From: Desulfotomaculum sp.
GTDB taxonomy: Bacteria; Bacillota; Desulfotomaculia; Desulfotomaculales; Desulfohalotomaculaceae
DNA length: 64,000 nucleotides
Assembly: GCA_017656165.1 (NCBI GenBank)
Contig: JACDOL010000001.1
Coordinates: forward strand, 28,493 to 92,492
Direction: 5' to 3'
Every line of letters begins with the position of its first letter. Position 1 is the first letter of the stretch. Of this stretch, positions 28,380 through 37,922 are shown piece by piece. The translations under genes were made by a program, and so were the position numbers. The notes beneath the pieces are model-generated. The model saw nothing but the letters and a program-made list of their open reading frames with translations. It was not told the DNA's origin and ran no database searches.

Positions 28380-29561
28380 TTGTTAAAATTTGAACAGGCT
28401 GACAGGGTTAAAAATTTACCGCCATATTTATTTGCTCGCATTGAAAAATTAATTGCAGAAAAAAGAGAACAGGGTGTTGATGTAATAAGTCTAGGGATAG
28501 GCGATCCTGATCTCCCTACTCCCGACCATATTATTGAGGAGCTTAAAAAAGAAGCGGAAAATCCGGCTAATCACCAGTACCCTTCTTCAGTAGGAATGCT
28601 GAGCTACCGTCAGGCTGTGGCGGAGTTTTATAAGAAGCGCTTTAGTGTTGATCTGGATCCAAAATCAGAGGTTGTAACCTTAATAGGTTCCAAAGAGGGT
28701 ATAGCTCACATTTCCTGGTGCTACTTAAATCCCGGAGACGTAGTGCTGGTACCCGATCCAGGATACCCGGTATATGCGGGAGGAGCAATTTTAGCCGGAG
28801 CCGAAACCTATACAATGAAGCTCAAGGAAGAAAATGGATTTAAACCTAAATATGAAGACATTCCTACTGATATAGCTAAAAAAGCTAAAATGATGTTTAT
28901 TAACTATCCCAACAATCCCACCGGGGCTGTGGTGGATGTTAAGTTTTTTGAAGAAACAGTAGCCTTTGCCAAGGAGCACAATATTTTAGTCTGCCATGAT
29001 AATGCTTATTCAGAAATTGCTTTTGAAGGTTATCGCCCGCCCAGTTTCCTAGAAGCCAAGGGGGCGAAGGAAGTTGGTATAGAGTTTGGTTCGGTTTCCA
29101 AACCTTACAACATGACGGGGTGGCGTATTGGTTGGGCAGTGGGACACCCGGAAGTAGTTGACGCCCTGGGAAGGCTGAAAAGTAATGTAGACAGCGGGCA
29201 GTTCCAGGCCATTCAATATGCAGCAATTAAAGGCTTAACAGGACCGCAGGATGCACTGCAGAATAATATTGCCATTTACGATGAACGTAGAAAGATTGTA
29301 GTGGAAGGGCTGCGGGAACTGGGCTGGAAAGTTGATCCGCCAAAAGCCACTTTTTATGTATGGGTACCGGTTCCCAAGGGTTTTACTTCAGCATCTTTTG
29401 CGGAATATGTAATTGAAAAAACAGGCGTGGTGATTACCCCGGGCAATGGGTATGGTGAAAGTGGGGAAGGTTATTTCAGAATTTCATTAACCATTCCTAC
29501 AGAACGCTTGAAAGAAGCTTTTAGGAGAATGAAGGAAAGCCTGGGCAAAGTTGAATTTTAA
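28380..29561 (+). CDS. dapL: LL-diaminopimelate aminotransferase
   Basis: 393-residue PLP enzyme of aminotransferase class I. The start [17 protein letters not shown] and [16 protein letters not shown] are typical of DapL, which converts tetrahydrodipicolinate directly to LL-diaminopimelate and bypasses the acyl routes. The PLP lysine is in [16 protein letters not shown] (about residue 237); [10 protein letters not shown] is also conserved. TTG at 28380 follows AAGGAGGAG by 7 bases; the longer frame at 28362 would place that site inside the gene. Its position beside dapF supports the assignment. Confidence 0.92.
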   Translation: MLKFEQADRVKNLPPYLFARIEKLIAEKREQGVDVISLGIGDPDLPTPDHIIEELKKEAENPANHQYPSSVGMLSYRQAVAEFYKKRFSVDLDPKSEVVTLIGSKEGIAHISWCYLNPGDVVLVPDPGYPVYAGGAILAGAETYTMKLKEENGFKPKYEDIPTDIAKKAKMMFINYPNNPTGAVVDVKFFEETVAFAKEHNILVCHDNAYSEIAFEGYRPPSFLEAKGAKEVGIEFGSVSKPYNMTGWRIGWAVGHPEVVDALGRLKSNVDSGQFQAIQYAAIKGLTGPQDALQNNIAIYDERRKIVVEGLRELGWKVDPPKATFYVWVPVPKGFTSASFAEYVIEKTGVVITPGNGYGESGEGYFRISLTIPTERLKEAFRRMKESLGKVEF

Positions 29562-29636
29562 TTTGTTATCTTACCTAATTTATTATGGATGAAAGAACTA
29601 TTACTATAATTCAAGAAGGATAGGGGAGAGGTCAAA

Positions 29637-30833
29637 ATGAAACTGGCTGCAAGAGCCGCAAATATTAGTTCCAGTCCAACTTTAGCCATTGACTCCAAAG
29701 CAAAGCAGCTGAAAGCGGAAGGGGTCCGGGTTTTTAACTTTGGTGTTGGTGAGCCAGATTTTGACACACCGCAGCATATTAAAGATGCTGCCATAGAAGC
29801 CATTAATGCTGGGATGACTAAATATACCCCCGCTGCAGGAACACCGCAGTTAAAAAAGGCTATTGTGGATAAATTTAAGCGGGAAAACGGGCTTGACTAC
29901 GAACCCAACCAAATAGTAGTTTCCTCCGGTGCTAAGCATTCTCTTTACAATGCCTTTCAGGTGCTGGTAGAAGAAGGTGATGAGGTAATCATACCTGCTC
30001 CTTTCTGGGTTAGCCACCTGGAACAAATTAAAATTGCAGGCGCTGAACCGGTGATTGTTATGACCACTGAGGATAATGGCTTCAAAATAACACCACAGCA
30101 GCTGGAAGAAGCTATAACTCCCAGGACAAAAGTGGTACTGCTGAACAGTCCCAGCAATCCCACCGGGGCTGTGTATACCAGGGAGGAATTGGAAAGACTG
30201 GGTGAGGTTATTTTAAAACACGATAATATTGTTATAATATCCGATGAAATATACGAAAAATTAATATATGATGGTTTAGAACATGTCAGTATTGCATGTT
30301 TAAGTCCGGAGTTAAAAGAACGTACAATTGTTGTTAATGGTGTTTCAAAGGCGTACTCAATGACTGGCTGGCGGATAGGTTATGCTGCTGCTCCTTTAAA
30401 TATTGCCAAGGCTATGGCCAACCTTCAGAGTCATGCTACCAGCAACCCAACTTCCATAGCACAGGCAGCCAGTATAGCGGCACTGAGCGGCACGCAGCAG
30501 CCGGTAGAGGATATGAAAAAGGAATTTGTTAAAAGACGAGACTATATGCTGGAAAGATTGCTCTCTATTCCAGGTATTACCTGTCCAAAACCTAATGGGG
30601 CTTTTTACTTGTTTCCTAACGTAAGCAGTTATTTTGGTAAAGGCTATCAAGGAAAAGTTATTAATAATGCAACTGACCTTGCAGGACTGCTGCTGGACGA
30701 GGTACAAGTTGCAGTTGTTCCGGGTATTGCTTTTGGCAATGACAATTTTATTCGCTTCAGCTACGCAACCGATATGAATACAATTACTGAAGCCTTGGAT
30801 CGCATAGAAAAATTATTGTCTAAGCTGGAGTAA
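29637..30833 (+). CDS. Pyridoxal-phosphate aminotransferase, aspartate aminotransferase type
   Basis: 398-residue class I aminotransferase. FGVGEPDFDTPQHI, NSPSNPTGAVY and the PLP-lysine motif VNGVSKAYSMTGWRIGYA (about residue 235) are of the Bacillus AspB/Thermus AspC group, which moves the amino group between aspartate and 2-oxoglutarate. GGGGAGAGG lies 5 bases upstream of the ATG. It follows dapL after 75 bases and ends with a clear terminator; aspartate is the entry metabolite for the DAP branch. Other substrates, such as prephenate, cannot be excluded. Confidence 0.88.
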   Translation: MKLAARAANISSSPTLAIDSKAKQLKAEGVRVFNFGVGEPDFDTPQHIKDAAIEAINAGMTKYTPAAGTPQLKKAIVDKFKRENGLDYEPNQIVVSSGAKHSLYNAFQVLVEEGDEVIIPAPFWVSHLEQIKIAGAEPVIVMTTEDNGFKITPQQLEEAITPRTKVVLLNSPSNPTGAVYTREELERLGEVILKHDNIVIISDEIYEKLIYDGLEHVSIACLSPELKERTIVVNGVSKAYSMTGWRIGYAAAPLNIAKAMANLQSHATSNPTSIAQAASIAALSGTQQPVEDMKKEFVKRRDYMLERLLSIPGITCPKPNGAFYLFPNVSSYFGKGYQGKVINNATDLAGLLLDEVQVAVVPGIAFGNDNFIRFSYATDMNTITEALDRIEKLLSKLE

Positions 30834-30843
30834 TATAACATTT

Positions 30844-30879
30844 TAAATACCCTTCCACTGCTGGGAAGGGTATTTTTCA
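30844..30879 (+). terminator. Terminator of the dap/aminotransferase unit
   Basis: AAATACCCTTCC and GGAAGGGTATTT form a 12-base stem around a short loop, followed by TTTTTC. Confidence 0.88.
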
Positions 30880-30888
30880 TAATACCAG

Positions 30889-30926
30889 AGTATAAGTTTT
30901 AACCCATCCAAGGTATTTACCCGAAG
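30889..30926 (+). repeat. Dispersed intergenic repeat, copy E (left end)
   Basis: GTATAAGTTTTAACCCATCC then AAGGTATTTACCCGAAG matches the left end of the full copy with several substitutions. It lies just after a terminator and before the yicC promoter. No right arm follows. Confidence 0.7.
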
Positions 30927-30951
30927 TTTTTTAAATTTGAAATTAAGCATT

Positions 30952-30980
30952 TTGACATGATAATTAGAGGAATTTAAAAT
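30952..30980 (+). promoter_or_regulatory. Promoter of the yicC-remA-gmk operon
   Basis: TTGACA (30952-30957), a 17-base spacer and TAAAAT (30975-30980) match the vegetative consensus. The leader to the yicC start would be about 65 bases. Confidence 0.7.
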
Positions 30981-31051
30981 TTAAAGTAGAAAATCTATCT
31001 TTATGGTAAATAATCATTACAATAGTACTAATATTTTAGGTGGTGAAGGTA

Positions 31052-31930
31052 TTGCTCAAAAGTATGACCGGGTACGGCCGGGGTGAAGCCAGTGCCTGTG
31101 GTCGAAAGTTTACAGTAGAGCTCAAATCTGTTAATCACCGCTTCTCCGAAGTAGTGGTTCGTTTGCCGCGGACAATGATGTCGTTAGAAGATCGTATTCG
31201 CCGTAAAATTCAAAGAAGTGCTGCCCGGGGTAGAGTTGATGTATATATTTCAGTTGAGGAAACTGGAGAAAGATCACAGCAGGTAAAAGTTGACAAAACA
31301 TTAGCATTGGCTTATCATAAGGCAATGAAAGAATTAAAGAGCATATTGCCAATTATCGGCGATATTGAACTCAGAGACCTAGTAAATATGCCAAATGTGT
31401 TTATTTTAGAAGATCCAGAAGAAGACCTGGAAGAATGGTGGCCTGCAGTTGAAGAAGCACTGGATGAAGCGTTGGAAAAATTTGTCCAAATGCGGACTGC
31501 TGAAGGTCTGCAGCTGAAAGAAGATTTAGAAAAGCGGGTAAAAAAAATAAAGCAGTACAACCAGGCAATTCGCCAGCGTGCTCCAAAGGTAGTGGAAGAA
31601 TACCGGGAACGTTTAAACCAGCGCCTGGCTGAATGGAAAGCTGATGGTATACTGGACGAAAACCGTATAGCTGGAGAAGTAGTCATTTTTGCTGAGAGAT
31701 CCAACATTACTGAAGAAACGGTGCGGTTGGATAGTCATCTTAATCAAATGGCTGAATGCCTGCAGTCTGATGAACCGGTAGGCCGGAAATTAGACTTTTT
31801 ACTTCAAGAAATGAATAGGGAAATTAATACTATAGGCTCAAAAGCCAATGACCTAAAGATTTCTAATTATGTTGTAAGTGTAAAAAGTGAAATAGAAAAA
31901 ATTAGGGAACAGGTACAGAACATAGAGTAG
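31052..31930 (+). CDS. YicC family endoribonuclease
   Basis: 292-residue YicC/YloC protein. The N-terminal block [12 protein letters not shown] to [15 protein letters not shown] and the C-terminal DUF1732 block [22 protein letters not shown] are both present. Family members have recently been shown to be endoribonucleases; the cellular target here is unknown. I chose TTG at 31052, behind AGGTGGTGAAGG; GTG at 31040 or ATG at 31064 are alternatives. It begins the conserved order yicC-remA-gmk-rpoZ-coaBC-priA-def-fmt. Confidence 0.9.
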   Translation: MLKSMTGYGRGEASACGRKFTVELKSVNHRFSEVVVRLPRTMMSLEDRIRRKIQRSAARGRVDVYISVEETGERSQQVKVDKTLALAYHKAMKELKSILPIIGDIELRDLVNMPNVFILEDPEEDLEEWWPAVEEALDEALEKFVQMRTAEGLQLKEDLEKRVKKIKQYNQAIRQRAPKVVEEYRERLNQRLAEWKADGILDENRIAGEVVIFAERSNITEETVRLDSHLNQMAECLQSDEPVGRKLDFLLQEMNREINTIGSKANDLKISNYVVSVKSEIEKIREQVQNIE

Positions 31931-31959
31931 AGAATTATACCTGTCAAGGAGGAAATTTT

Positions 31960-32232
31960 ATGGATATTAAATTGATTAACATTGGTTTTGGTAATATTGT
32001 ATCGGCAAATCGAATTATAGCAATTGTAAGTCCGGAATCTGCTCCTATAAAGCGGATAATAACCGAGGCCCGTGATCGCGGTATGCTTATTGACGCAACT
32101 TATGGCAGACGTACCCGTGCGGTTATAATAACTGACAGCGATCATGTAATTTTATCCGCTGTACAGCCGGAGACAGTGGCTAACCGCCTGTTAACCAAAG
32201 AAAATCAATCACAGGAAGAGTTTGCCGAATAA
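31960..32232 (+). CDS. remA: RemA family DNA-binding regulator (DUF370)
   Basis: 90-residue protein starting [24 protein letters not shown], with [21 protein letters not shown], the signature of RemA/YlzA. In Bacillus RemA activates extracellular matrix and osmoprotection genes by binding DNA as a ring; in clostridia the gene is conserved beside gmk, and its targets are not known. AAGGAGG lies 6 bases before the ATG. Two bases separate it from gmk. Confidence 0.9.
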   Translation: MDIKLINIGFGNIVSANRIIAIVSPESAPIKRIITEARDRGMLIDATYGRRTRAVIITDSDHVILSAVQPETVANRLLTKENQSQEEFAE

Positions 32233-32234
32233 TT

Positions 32235-32849
32235 ATGAACAAAAAAGGTATATTATTAGTGCTGTCAGGACCATCCGGAGCAGGAAAGGGTACAGTTTGC
32301 CAAGGCCTTATTAAAACCAGTAAATCCATACACCTGTCAGTATCGGTTACTACCAGGAGTCCGCGACCCGGTGAACAGCACGGTAAAAATTATTTTTTTA
32401 TAAGTGAGAAAGAATTCATAGAAATGGCTGAGAAAGATCAGCTTTTAGAATGGGCTAAGGTTTATGATAATTATTATGGTACCCCGCGCCAGTGGGTTGA
32501 AGAAAAACTGGATAAAGGTGAAGATGTTCTGTTGGAAATAGATATACAGGGAGCTTTACAGATAAAGAAAAAGTTTCCCGACAGCATTTTAGTATTTATT
32601 GTACCCCCCTCTATTAATGAGCTGCAGGCAAGGCTGATAAAACGCGGGACGGATAAAGAAGATGTGATACAAAAGCGCCTAAACTGTGTTGAGGGGGAAC
32701 TGCAGGAAATTCCAAAATATGATTACATTGTTGTTAATGATAAGCTGGAGGATGCAGTAAATGCGGTAAAGAGCATTATCACTGCTGAAAAATGCCGTCC
32801 TGAACGTTTCAATCTGCAGAAATATTTGCAAACGGGGGGCTTGTCATGA
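32235..32849 (+). CDS. gmk: Guanylate kinase
   Basis: 204 residues; phosphorylates GMP and dGMP with ATP. The P-loop LSGPSGAGKGTVCQG is at residues 8-22; GMP-binding segments SVTTRSPRPGEQHGKNYFF and LLEIDIQGALQIKK follow. The last 4 bases overlap the rpoZ start (ATGA). Confidence 0.96.
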   Translation: MNKKGILLVLSGPSGAGKGTVCQGLIKTSKSIHLSVSVTTRSPRPGEQHGKNYFFISEKEFIEMAEKDQLLEWAKVYDNYYGTPRQWVEEKLDKGEDVLLEIDIQGALQIKKKFPDSILVFIVPPSINELQARLIKRGTDKEDVIQKRLNCVEGELQEIPKYDYIVVNDKLEDAVNAVKSIITAEKCRPERFNLQKYLQTGGLS

Positions 32850-33034
32850 AAAACATTTCACTGGATGAGCTGTTAAAAAGAGCTGACAGCCGCTACAGCC
32901 TGGTAGTGGCAACTGCCAGAAGAGCTAGGGAAATAACAGATTTAAATTTGCTGAAAGATGAAACTGCAGGTAAAAAGGCTGTAACAAAGGCTTTAGAAGA
33001 GATAGTTTGTAACAAGATCAGAATTAAAATTTAA
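32846..33034 (+). CDS. rpoZ: RNA polymerase omega subunit
   Basis: 62-residue omega subunit, with SRYSLVVATARRAREI and KAVTKALEEI typical of the family. It helps assemble the beta' subunit. The ATG overlaps the gmk stop by 4 bases, giving coupled translation; the gmk-rpoZ pair is conserved across Firmicutes. Confidence 0.93.
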   Translation: MKNISLDELLKRADSRYSLVVATARRAREITDLNLLKDETAGKKAVTKALEEIVCNKIRIKI

Positions 33035-33069
33035 ATTAATTAATGTATTAAAATTATGGAGGTTATAAG

Positions 33070-34272
33070 GTGCTGACCGGTAAAAAAATAACCCTGGGAA
33101 TTACCGGGGGGATTGCAGCTTATAAAACAGCTGAGCTGGTAAGCGGGCTTGTTAAAAATGGTGCCGATGTGCGGGTTGTGATGACTGCATCGGCACAAAA
33201 ATTTATACAGCCGCAGACTTTTTCAGCTTTAACGGGAAATGAGGTTTATACTGATATATTCCACTCATCTCACCAAAGTGGAGTATTACATATTAATTTA
33301 GCCCAGGATGCAGATTTACTGGTGGTGGCGCCGGCCACCGCCAATATTATTGCTAAAGCTGCAAACGGTATTGCAGATGACCTCTTATCAACCATAATAT
33401 TAGCGGCTAATATTCCGGTTATTATGTGCCCGGCAATGAATACTGTAATGTACAGAAAACCAGTGGTACAGATGAATATACAAAAACTCAAGGAGTATGG
33501 CACTAGTTTTGTGGGACCAAGCAGTGGAAAGCTGGCCTGTGGAGCACAAGGAACCGGGCGAATGAGTGAACCTGATGAAATCCTGGAAGCGATTAAAAAT
33601 TTTTTTAATCCTGATTTAAAGGGGCTAAACGTATTGATTTCTGCCGGCCCCACCAGGGAACCGCTGGATCCAGTACGTTATATAACTAACCGGAGTTCCG
33701 GTAAAATGGGGTATAACCTGGCCAGGGCCGCTGCTGAACGAGGAGCCAATGTAGTTTTAGTAAGTGGGCCGGTAAATCTGCTCCCGCCTGAAAGGGTTGA
33801 ATTAATTAAAGTAGAAACTGCAGAGCAGATGTATAAGGTTATGAAAGAAAAATTCTTGGAAACCGATATTGTTTTAAAGGCTGCAGCGGTAGCGGATTAC
33901 CGTCCCAAGATAATGGCCGGTGAAAAAATAAAAAAGGATAATGACAGCCTAACCTTGGAAATGGTAAAAAACCCTGATATACTGCTTGAACTTGGGAAAA
34001 TGAAGCGGCACCAGATGTTAGTTGGCTTTGCTGCCGAGACAAATAATGTAGAAGAGTATGCCCGGAAAAAACTGGAACAGAAAAATTTAGATATGGTTGT
34101 AGCTAACAATGTAAGTGAAACGGGAGCAGGTTTTGATGTAGATACAAATATTGTTACAATAATTTGCCGCGATGGCAGGATTAAAAAACTGCCAATAATG
34201 AGCAAATATAATGCTGCCCACCGCATACTAGATGAAATAATTAAATACCGGGGTGAAAAAGCCGTTGAGTAA
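33070..34272 (+). CDS. coaBC: Phosphopantothenoylcysteine synthetase/decarboxylase
   Basis: 400-residue bifunctional coenzyme A enzyme. The N-terminal flavoprotein decarboxylase (CoaC) has GITGGIAAYKTAELVS, PATANIIAKAANGIADDL and PAMNTVMY; the C-terminal synthetase (CoaB) has SAGPTREPLDPVRYITNRSS and AAVADYRP. Start is GTG at 33070 with ATGGAGG upstream. It overlaps the likely priA start by 8 bases. The window also encodes coaD, a later step. Confidence 0.94.
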   Translation: MLTGKKITLGITGGIAAYKTAELVSGLVKNGADVRVVMTASAQKFIQPQTFSALTGNEVYTDIFHSSHQSGVLHINLAQDADLLVVAPATANIIAKAANGIADDLLSTIILAANIPVIMCPAMNTVMYRKPVVQMNIQKLKEYGTSFVGPSSGKLACGAQGTGRMSEPDEILEAIKNFFNPDLKGLNVLISAGPTREPLDPVRYITNRSSGKMGYNLARAAAERGANVVLVSGPVNLLPPERVELIKVETAEQMYKVMKEKFLETDIVLKAAAVADYRPKIMAGEKIKKDNDSLTLEMVKNPDILLELGKMKRHQMLVGFAAETNNVEEYARKKLEQKNLDMVVANNVSETGAGFDVDTNIVTIICRDGRIKKLPIMSKYNAAHRILDEIIKYRGEKAVE

Positions 34273-36469
34273 CAGGTATGCGGAAATAATTGTGGAAGTT
34301 CCCAGCCGGGAGGTGGATAGGCCTTTTCATTATTTGGTGCCTGAGCACCTTAATTTGCTGTCTTTGGGCAGCAGGGTACTGGTACCATTTGGTCGTAGGA
34401 CTGTCCCCGGGTATGTTGTTGGTTTTTCTGCACCGCCTGAAGGTGTCAAAATAAAGCCGGTGCTTAAAATATTAAGTGAGGGATTGAGTCCTGAACTGCT
34501 TGAACTGGCACAGTGGTTAGCAGGCAGGTATCTTTGTACATTGGCAGAAAGTCTGCACTGCGTCATTGGGGCAGGGAGAGAGAAAAAGAGATTACCACAG
34601 CGGCTGTTTGCTGCCGTTGAGGCTGGGGAAATAAATGGGCTTAAAATTACTCCCAAGCAGCAGAAGGTCCTGGAAACAGCTGTACAGCATCCTGGATTAA
34701 ATAAAACACAGCTGGCGAGGAAGGCCGGAGTATCTCCTTCAACCGTAGACACCATTGTAAAAAAGAAGCTGCTCACATATGGCTATGGAATAAATACTCC
34801 AAGCAGCACAACCGCTGATAATCTTCCGCAGCTAACAGCAGAACAATTAGCGGTAGTTAACAGGTTAAATAATTATATAAACCATGGGAAACATGGTGTT
34901 TTTTTACTTCACGGCGTTACTGGCAGTGGTAAAACAGAAGTATACCTTCGAGTTATTGCTGAGGTATTGAAAAAAGGCAGGCAGGCAGTTGTGCTGCTGC
35001 CTGAGATATCTTTAACTTCCCAGATGGTGGAGGTTTTTTGCCGGAGGTTTGGCAGCAGTGTAGCTGTGCTGCACAGCAGGCTGTCGGCGGGAGAGAGATA
35101 TGCTGAACAGCAGCGGATCCAAAGAGGCGATGCCCAGGTTGTTTTAGGGGCTCGATCAGCAGTTTTTGCCCCGGTACCAAAACTGGGCATTATTATTATA
35201 GATGAAGAACACGAACCAATGTATAAGCAGGAAGAAAATCCAAAGTATCACGCCAGGGAAGTTGCTGTTTACCGCGCAAGGGTAAACCAGGCTGTTGTAT
35301 TAATGGCCAGTGCCACCCCAGCCCTGGAAAGCTACTGCCGGGCAGAACCCGGCGGACCGTATCAGCTGCTGACGATGAAAAAAAGGGTTCGCCAGCTGCC
35401 GCTGCCTAAAGTGGAAGTGGTTGACATGCGCCGGGAGATGGACGCTGGAAACACAGGCATTTTTAGCCGCCTGCTTTTGGATAAAATAACAGATAGACTT
35501 AACAAAAAACAGCAGGTAGTTTTATTTATAAACCGGAGGGGTTATGCCACTTTTGTAGTGTGTCGTAAGTGTGGGTTGGTACTGAAATGTCCCCACTGCG
35601 ACATATCTCTAACATACCATTATGATGGTTACCTTCGCTGTCATTACTGCAATTACAGCCGGCACGCTCCAAAAAAATGTCCCCGGTGTGGGGATAATGC
35701 TGTTGGCTTTTTTGGAACAGGAACCCAGAAGGTGGAGCAGGAAATAAAACGTTATTTCCCCCGGGCTGTGATAATGCGTATGGACGGGGATACCACCGCT
35801 CGAAAAGGTTCGCACCAAAAAATTATTGATGCTTTTAAAAATGGACACGGCGATATACTGGTGGGAACACAAATGATTGCCAAGGGGTTGGATATGCCAA
35901 ATGTAACCCTGGTGGGAGTGGTTAATGCGGACACTATGCTGTACATGCCGGAATTTAGGGCAGCAGAACGCACTTTTCAGCTTTTAACACAGGTAGCAGG
36001 ACGGGCGGGTAGAGGCGACTATCCAGGGGAAACGGTAATACAAACTCATACCCCGGAACATTATAGTATAATATATGCAAGAAAACATGATTACAAAAAT
36101 TTTTATCAAAAAGAAATGCAGATGCGCCGAGCACTGAAGTATCCTCCTTTTTATTACCTATCCAGGATACTTATCAGTGGTGAAAATGAAGAGAGGGTAA
36201 AAGCAGCGGCGGAAGAGATTAGGGGTGTTCTTGAAGACACAGCTTCTGCTGTTAAAACTGAAGACAAAAAAGTAATTATTATGGGTCCTGCCCAAGCAGG
36301 CCTGTATAAGATTCAGGGGCGCTTCCGCTGGCAGATGGTGCTTAAAGGACGTGTAGCCAGTATAGTGCGCCAGGTCACCAGGGATGCAGTACAAAAGTGG
36401 GCTCAACAAGCTAGGGGCAGGAATAATATTAATGTAAGCATTGATATAGATCCGCAGTTTTTGTTTTAA
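34265..36469 (+). CDS. priA: Primosomal protein N' (replication restart helicase)
   Basis: 734-residue superfamily 2 helicase that reloads the replicative helicase at stalled forks. An N-terminal DNA-binding domain (RPFHYLVPEH) precedes Walker A HGVTGSGKTEVYL, IIIDEEHEPMYK and a zinc region with four Cys pairs, CRKCGLVLKCPHC and CHYCN plus CPRCGD, then helicase motifs QMIAKGLDMPNVTLVG and QVAGRAGRG. TTG at 34265 has GGGGTG 9 bases upstream; GTG at 34253 is the alternative and is less well placed. It overlaps coaBC. Confidence 0.94.
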   Translation: MSNRYAEIIVEVPSREVDRPFHYLVPEHLNLLSLGSRVLVPFGRRTVPGYVVGFSAPPEGVKIKPVLKILSEGLSPELLELAQWLAGRYLCTLAESLHCVIGAGREKKRLPQRLFAAVEAGEINGLKITPKQQKVLETAVQHPGLNKTQLARKAGVSPSTVDTIVKKKLLTYGYGINTPSSTTADNLPQLTAEQLAVVNRLNNYINHGKHGVFLLHGVTGSGKTEVYLRVIAEVLKKGRQAVVLLPEISLTSQMVEVFCRRFGSSVAVLHSRLSAGERYAEQQRIQRGDAQVVLGARSAVFAPVPKLGIIIIDEEHEPMYKQEENPKYHAREVAVYRARVNQAVVLMASATPALESYCRAEPGGPYQLLTMKKRVRQLPLPKVEVVDMRREMDAGNTGIFSRLLLDKITDRLNKKQQVVLFINRRGYATFVVCRKCGLVLKCPHCDISLTYHYDGYLRCHYCNYSRHAPKKCPRCGDNAVGFFGTGTQKVEQEIKRYFPRAVIMRMDGDTTARKGSHQKIIDAFKNGHGDILVGTQMIAKGLDMPNVTLVGVVNADTMLYMPEFRAAERTFQLLTQVAGRAGRGDYPGETVIQTHTPEHYSIIYARKHDYKNFYQKEMQMRRALKYPPFYYLSRILISGENEERVKAAAEEIRGVLEDTASAVKTEDKKVIIMGPAQAGLYKIQGRFRWQMVLKGRVASIVRQVTRDAVQKWAQQARGRNNINVSIDIDPQFLF

Positions 36470-36506
36470 GCATATGTTTACTTAACGTGTTAAGGAGTGA
36501 AAGTAA

Positions 36507-36962
36507 ATGGCAGTATATGAAATTGTAAAAAATGGAGACCCGGTATTAAGACAGAAAGCTAAACCCGTACCTGAAATTACTCCCAATATTAAGAAATTGC
36601 TTGATAATATGCGTGACACCATGTATGCCAGCAGGGGAGTTGGCTTGGCTGCACCACAGATTGGGGTTTCTAAACGGGTAATAGTTGTAGATGTAGGTGA
36701 CGGGCTTTATGAAATAATTAATCCTGAAATCATTGAAAGCAAAGGAGTAGAAACAGATATAGAGGGATGTCTATCTATTCCCGGAGTTGTTGGAGAGGTG
36801 CCAAGAGCTGCTTCTGTAGTGGTAAAGGGTCTAAACCGGGATGGTAAAGAAGTACAGATTAGTGCCAAGGGTTTTTTGGCCCGTGCTTTTCAGCATGAAA
36901 TAGACCATCTTGAAGGTATTTTATTTATTGATAGAGCACAAAACGTGCGGAGGGAAGGTTAA
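36507..36962 (+). CDS. def: Peptide deformylase
   Basis: 151-residue metallo-hydrolase that removes the N-formyl group from new proteins. All three motifs are intact: [10 protein letters not shown] (about residues 46-55), EGCLSIPG with the metal Cys, and HEIDHLEG with two metal His and the catalytic Glu. AAGGAGTGA precedes the ATG. It is followed 6 bases later by fmt, its functional partner. Confidence 0.96.
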   Translation: MAVYEIVKNGDPVLRQKAKPVPEITPNIKKLLDNMRDTMYASRGVGLAAPQIGVSKRVIVVDVGDGLYEIINPEIIESKGVETDIEGCLSIPGVVGEVPRAASVVVKGLNRDGKEVQISAKGFLARAFQHEIDHLEGILFIDRAQNVRREG

Positions 36963-36968
36963 TTTTTT

Positions 36969-37922
36969 ATGCGTATTGTGTATATGGGCACACCAGAATT
37001 TGCTGTTCCCTGCTTGAAAAAAATAATTAAACAAAATTATCAGCTGGTGGCAGTGGTCACCCAGCCGGATAAGCCCAAGGGCAGGGGGAAAAAACTGCAG
37101 CCGCCGCCGGTAAAGGTTACTGCTCAAAAGTATAATCTTCCGGTTTATCAGCCGGAAAAAATTAATACTGCCGAATTTATTACAAAACTAAAGGAACTGG
37201 AGCCTGATTTAATAGTGGTAGTGGCCTATGGTAAAATTTTGCCAAAGGAGATTTTAAATTTACCACCTTTAGGTTGTGTAAATGTTCATGCATCCCTGCT
37301 GCCCAAGTACCGGGGGGCTGCTCCGATACACTGGGCAGTAATTAACGGGGAAAAAGAAACTGGCGTAACAACCATGTATATGGACGAAGGTATGGATACA
37401 GGAGATATGATTTTATCCAGGGCTGTACCAATTAAAGAAGACGAAACGGTAGGGGAAGTGCATGACAAACTGGCGGAACTGGGAGCAGAAGTGCTGGGTG
37501 AAACTTTAAATCTTATTGCTGAGGGCAGGGCCCCCCGTACTCCCCAGAACTCTAAAGAAGCAACATATGCTCCCATGCTTAAACGTGAACATGAGATAAT
37601 TAATTGGGACCGCACTGCCCTTGAAATAAAAAATCATATCCGGGGCATGAATCCATGGCCGGGAACTTATACAAAGTTAAAAGGTAAAATACTAAAAATA
37701 TGGCGTGCTGAAATTGTAAAATGTGACAGCAGTGAACAGCCCGGCACTGTAATATCATGTAAAAACAACAAAATTGTCGTGCAGACCGGTGAAGGCTGTT
37801 TAGCAGTAACAGAATTACAGCTGCAGGGATGCAAACGCATGGATGCTGGGTGTTTCCTATGTGGTAACAAGATAACGCCTGGCACCATTTTGGGAACTGA
37901 GGAGGAAAATAAGGGTGATTAG
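36969..37922 (+). CDS. fmt: Methionyl-tRNA formyltransferase
   Basis: 317 residues. Formylates initiator Met-tRNA with 10-formyl-tetrahydrofolate. The N-terminal formyltransferase domain has MRIVYMGTPEFAVPCL, VNVHASLLPKYRGAAPIHWA (folate site Asn-His) and TTMYMDEGMDTGD; the C-terminal domain contacts tRNA. AGGGAAGG lies upstream. The stop overlaps the DUF116 start by 8 bases. Confidence 0.96.
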   Translation: MRIVYMGTPEFAVPCLKKIIKQNYQLVAVVTQPDKPKGRGKKLQPPPVKVTAQKYNLPVYQPEKINTAEFITKLKELEPDLIVVVAYGKILPKEILNLPPLGCVNVHASLLPKYRGAAPIHWAVINGEKETGVTTMYMDEGMDTGDMILSRAVPIKEDETVGEVHDKLAELGAEVLGETLNLIAEGRAPRTPQNSKEATYAPMLKREHEIINWDRTALEIKNHIRGMNPWPGTYTKLKGKILKIWRAEIVKCDSSEQPGTVISCKNNKIVVQTGEGCLAVTELQLQGCKRMDAGCFLCGNKITPGTILGTEEENKGD